Shown: positions 6,448-8,436 of the stretch, in pieces
How positions within the stretch are numbered: the stretch's first letter is position 1
Layout of the letters: every line of letters begins with the position of its first letter
Origin: Betaproteobacteria bacterium
GTDB lineage: Bacteria; Pseudomonadota; Gammaproteobacteria; Burkholderiales; Thiobacillaceae
Assembly (NCBI GenBank): GCA_020049245.1
Contig: JAIFLB010000168.1
Coordinates: 1-8,436, forward strand
Direction of reading: 5' to 3'
Length of the DNA: 8,436 nt
Translations under genes and position numbers: made by a program
The notes under the pieces: generated by a model
Told to the model about the DNA's origin: nothing
Seen by the model: only the letters and a program-made list of their open reading frames with translations
Database searches by the model: none

Positions 6448-7011
6448 ATGTACGCCTGGAAAAGCCATATCGTCGTGCAAGCCGATTATCAACATTGGGC
6501 CAACGAGGTGTTGTTTACCGCGCTGGATTACCTCCAACCGGATGTCCTGGAAAGTGATCAAGGCCTGTTCTTCAACAGCATCCACCATACCGTCGATCAC
6601 CTTTTACAGGTCAGCCAGCTCTGGCATGCGCGTTTGCAAGGCGAGCTGATGACAGTCAATTTCAAGGTCATCAGCATTCCGGATTGGCGGGAACTGAAAC
6701 TCGCACTGCGCCGCGAGACGCGCAAGCTGCAAAACTGGCTGGAAGCCCAGCCGCCAGAATTTTTCGATAGCCAGGTCGACTATATCGGCAGCGAAGGAAG
6801 GCCATATACGATATGGGCGCGCGATGCGCTGACCCACCTGTTTACCCATTACGCGCATCATCGCGGCCAGATTTCCGCCGTCGTCACCCGCCTTGGTGCG
6901 CCGTGTCCGGAAATGGATTTCCTCTACTACCGACGCGAGATGGAGCGCCTGCTCAACGAGGTGAAACAGGCGTCCGGGACGGAACTGCAGTCACCCGAAG
7001 CAGCGGCGTGA
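6448..7011 (+). CDS. DinB-family protein (putative metal-dependent four-helix-bundle enzyme)
   Basis: A 187-residue cytoplasmic protein of the DinB/YfiT-like superfamily, four-helix bundles that usually bind a divalent metal through three histidines. The N-terminal helix shows the typical YQHWANEVLF (14-23). Candidate metal ligands are in HHTVDH (46-51) and in THLFTHYAHHRGQ (129-141), a near-canonical DinB motif. Superfamily members include thiol S-transferases that use bacillithiol or mycothiol, but many are uncharacterised, so the reaction here is unknown. The start at 6448 is set by AAGGAA. The 126-nt gap after apbE has no clear terminator. A weak sigma70-like pair (TTGCCA at 6369 and AATACC at 6392, 17 nt apart) is possible but unconvincing. 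Its last 59 nt overlap the 3' end of the convergent TlpA-like gene. Confidence 0.9.
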   Translation: MYAWKSHIVVQADYQHWANEVLFTALDYLQPDVLESDQGLFFNSIHHTVDHLLQVSQLWHARLQGELMTVNFKVISIPDWRELKLALRRETRKLQNWLEAQPPEFFDSQVDYIGSEGRPYTIWARDALTHLFTHYAHHRGQISAVVTRLGAPCPEMDFLYYRREMERLLNEVKQASGTELQSPEAAA

Positions 7012-7537
7012 TCAGATCATCGAGCCTGCCGGCATGCACTTGACCCGCGATCTTGTGACGCACGATGCCATCGCGATCGACGATAAAAGACAGTGGCACG
7101 CGCGAGATGTTGCCAGATGCGTCGCCGAATGCCGCCGTCGTCTCTGGCGTGGCAAGCGGCGCGGGGAATGAATAACCCTCGGCGCGCATGAATGTATCCA
7201 CTTCGGTTTGGGTTTTATCCAGGCTGTAGGCGACAATCTCAAATCCTTTCGCCTGGTTTTCCTGATAGAACGCCTGCATCGCCGGCATTTCATGGCGGCA
7301 GTATGGGCACCAGGTGGCCCAGAAATTCACCAATACCACCTTGCCGCGCAAGTCGCTCAGGCGCTGTCCGGGCAAGGTGGCAATATCCGGCGCGGCGTAG
7401 GCCAGTTCATCGACAAACGCTGGCGGCCGGAACCAGAGATACACGATCAGCCCGATCAGAATTGCCGTCACCGGGCTGGGTTGCAGTTTTTTGAGGAACG
7501 CCGAAGCAACGGGTGACACCGCCAAAAAAGAGGACAC
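6953..7537 (-). CDS. Membrane-anchored TlpA/ScsD-like thiol-disulfide oxidoreductase
   Basis: A thioredoxin-fold protein held in the inner membrane with its active domain in the periplasm, probably reducing or exchanging protein disulfides (cytochrome c maturation and redox repair are typical TlpA-family roles). With the GTG start at 7537 it has 194 residues. The membrane anchor is about 23-36 (VTAILIGLIVYLWF). A LSDLRGKVVLVNFWATWCPYC block (60-80) carries the catalytic Cys77 and Cys80, and RVPLSFIVDRDG (146-157) carries the cis-Pro at 148. The WCPYC active site resembles ScsD-like members more than classic TlpA. The start is uncertain: GTG 7519 is equally possible, and the frame is open further upstream to ATG 7600 and TTG 7675, but those add sequence unlike a signal anchor. 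A weak GGCGGA lies 9 nt before 7537. Its 3' end overlaps the DinB-family gene by 59 nt. Confidence 0.87.
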   Translation of the reverse strand: MSSFLAVSPVASAFLKKLQPSPVTAILIGLIVYLWFRPPAFVDELAYAAPDIATLPGQRLSDLRGKVVLVNFWATWCPYCRHEMPAMQAFYQENQAKGFEIVAYSLDKTQTEVDTFMRAEGYSFPAPLATPETTAAFGDASGNISRVPLSFIVDRDGIVRHKIAGQVHAGRLDDLITPLLRVTAVPSRTPVSPR

Positions 7538-7598
7538 CGGCTGGCGTCCGCCAGTGCGAGGCCGACATGCGCCGCGCACCCGGGTCGCCGCCCCTGGC

Positions 7599-8436
7599 AT
7601 GGTTGAAAAGAACGATTCTTCCACGCCAACGATCAGCAAAAAGGTGCGTCCGGAAGCCGAAACCCGAGCGTCCAAACCCTATGCCGGAAAATCGGGAACC
7701 CCATCAGAGACGGGCGGACGCGGCAGAAGTTCAGGCCGCGCCGGTCATAGCGAGCACGATCGCTCAGCCAGACCGCCGCGCGAGGCTGATGCGGCACCGG
7801 AACGTAAACCGGCTTTTTCGCAGAATCAGCCATCGAATCGGCCATCGAATTTTCAATCGAATCCACGCCGACGCGAAATCAGCGAAGCCACGCGTGAAAC
7901 GGCATCGCGCCCTGCCTATGAGCGACTCGGGCAAGACAAACCTGCCGCGAAATCGCGATTTGCCGCGCCTGCGCCGGTCGGCTACCAGTTCTTCGCCTCC
8001 TGCCCGCGCGGCCTGGAAGAAGAACTGTGCAAGGAACTCGATGCCCTCGGGGCAACCGACATCGTGCCCGCCTCCGGTGGCGTCGGCTTTATCAGCGACA
8101 TGCGCACCGGCTGGAAAATCAACCTGTGGAGCCGGCTGGCGATTCGGGTTTTGTGGCGGGTTGGCGAAGGCCATTACAAGAAAGAGGAAGACCTCTACCA
8201 GGCCGCGCTGGCGCTGGATTGGCCGTCCTGGTTCGACGTCACGCGCACCATCGCGGTCACCACCGTCGGCAAGAACAGCCCGCTGCCCAGCCTGAATTTC
8301 GTCAGTCTGCGCATCAAGGATGCGATCTGCGACCGGTTCCGCGCCGCCGTCAACGAACGCCCCAGCGTCAACACGCGCAAGCCGGACATTCCGCTGACGC
8401 TGTTCCTCAGTTCCGACCGCTACACCTTGTATCTCG
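7599..8436 (+). CDS. rlmL: RlmL-like THUMP-domain 23S rRNA methyltransferase, N-terminal part (3' end outside window)
   Basis: The first 279 residues of a class I SAM-dependent RNA methyltransferase, probably making N2-methylguanosine in 23S rRNA (position 2445 for E. coli RlmL). The homologous part starts at residue 127: VGYQFFASCPRGLEEELCKE, then ASGGVGFISD, NLWSRLAIRVLWRVGEG, DLYQAALALDW and IKDAICDRFR. This follows E. coli RlmL (FASTARGLEELLKTEL, LWSRLASRI, VKDAIVDAF) along the THUMP region. The catalytic methyltransferase domain would lie beyond 8436. Before it is a 126-residue disordered extension rich in Arg, Ser, Pro, Ala and Glu, with a four-residue repeat at 73-88. ATG 7599 is the only in-frame ATG near; it has no clear Shine-Dalgarno sequence. 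No in-frame ATG, GTG or TTG exists between 7647 and 7977, so most of the extension is unavoidable. The frame stays open to the window end. The symbol is by homology and could be another THUMP methyltransferase. Confidence 0.85.
   Translation, partial: MVEKNDSSTPTISKKVRPEAETRASKPYAGKSGTPSETGGRGRSSGRAGHSEHDRSARPPREADAAPERKPAFSQNQPSNRPSNFQSNPRRREISEATRETASRPAYERLGQDKPAAKSRFAAPAPVGYQFFASCPRGLEEELCKELDALGATDIVPASGGVGFISDMRTGWKINLWSRLAIRVLWRVGEGHYKKEEDLYQAALALDWPSWFDVTRTIAVTTVGKNSPLPSLNFVSLRIKDAICDRFRAAVNERPSVNTRKPDIPLTLFLSSDRYTLYL
7815..7862 (+). repeat. 12-nt in-frame tandem repeat in the rlmL-like N-terminal extension
   Basis: Four 12-nt units at 7815, 7827, 7839 and 7851, each ending in the codon AAT. 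The central two are CAGCCATCGAAT and CGGCCATCGAAT; the flanking ones are more diverged. They encode FSQN, QPSN, RPSN and FQSN (residues 73-88). The period keeps the reading frame, which supports this frame as the coding one. Confidence 0.8.

Noticed and set aside
7009..7019. TGATC-A-GATCA inverted repeat at the DinB-family gene stop
   Set aside because: A one-base loop cannot form a hairpin and there is no T-tract; probably chance.
7513..8295. Long + strand reading frame of 260 codons over the rlmL-like region
   Set aside because: Its translation is Arg/Pro-rich with no recognisable domain. The frame starting at 7599 gives clear RlmL homology and stays open to the window end.
1..8436. CRISPR array, tRNA, rRNA, insertion sequence or phage signal
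   Set aside because: The repeats found are short, contiguous and lack spacers. No RNA-gene or transposase motif was seen on either strand.

Overview
This is a GC-rich (roughly 60%) and densely coded piece of what looks like a betaproteobacterial chromosome. The gene set (MSHA-type pilus genes, the Acidithiobacillus-type GshA, GshB, ApbE and an RlmL-like methyltransferase) suits Nitrosomonadales or related Betaproteobacteria. That placement is an inference from gene families, not from a marker gene. No tRNA, rRNA, CRISPR array, insertion sequence or phage gene is visible.

Layout. Bases 1-2942 hold the 3' end of a type IV (MSHA) pilus biogenesis operon: the secretin mshL (5' end cut off), the AAA ATPase mshM and the TPR protein mshN. 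They lie head to tail on the + strand. A hairpin at 2988-3007 probably ends this transcript. Next comes a compact + strand operon, gshA-gshB-apbE (3032-6321). Its genes overlap by 4 nt or sit 3 nt apart, and they make glutathione and a lipoprotein FMN transferase. A 126-nt gap leads to a DinB-family gene (6448-7011, +). This overlaps tail to tail with a membrane-anchored TlpA/ScsD-like thiol-disulfide oxidoreductase on the - strand (6953-7537). Divergent from it, an RlmL-type THUMP/RNA methyltransferase starts on the + strand and runs off the window.

How the genes work together. MshL forms the outer-membrane pore for the pilus, while MshM and MshN are its inner-membrane and cytoplasmic assembly partners. 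GshA and GshB carry out the two successive steps of glutathione synthesis. DinB-superfamily proteins include thiol S-transferases, and TlpA-like proteins exchange disulfides in the periplasm, so the middle of the window has a loose thiol theme. The link is suggestive only.

The most unusual signal is a set of four short tandem repeats. Two lie at gene-gene junctions (14-nt units before mshN, 7-nt units before apbE). Both are built on a core like RTGARGG whose RTGA gives an overlapping start and stop codon, and neither period is a multiple of three, so starts and stops are spread over all three frames. The other two lie inside genes (15 nt in mshN, 12 nt in the rlmL-like gene). Their periods are multiples of three, and they encode low-complexity linkers. 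I do not see a convincing new multi-gene system here.
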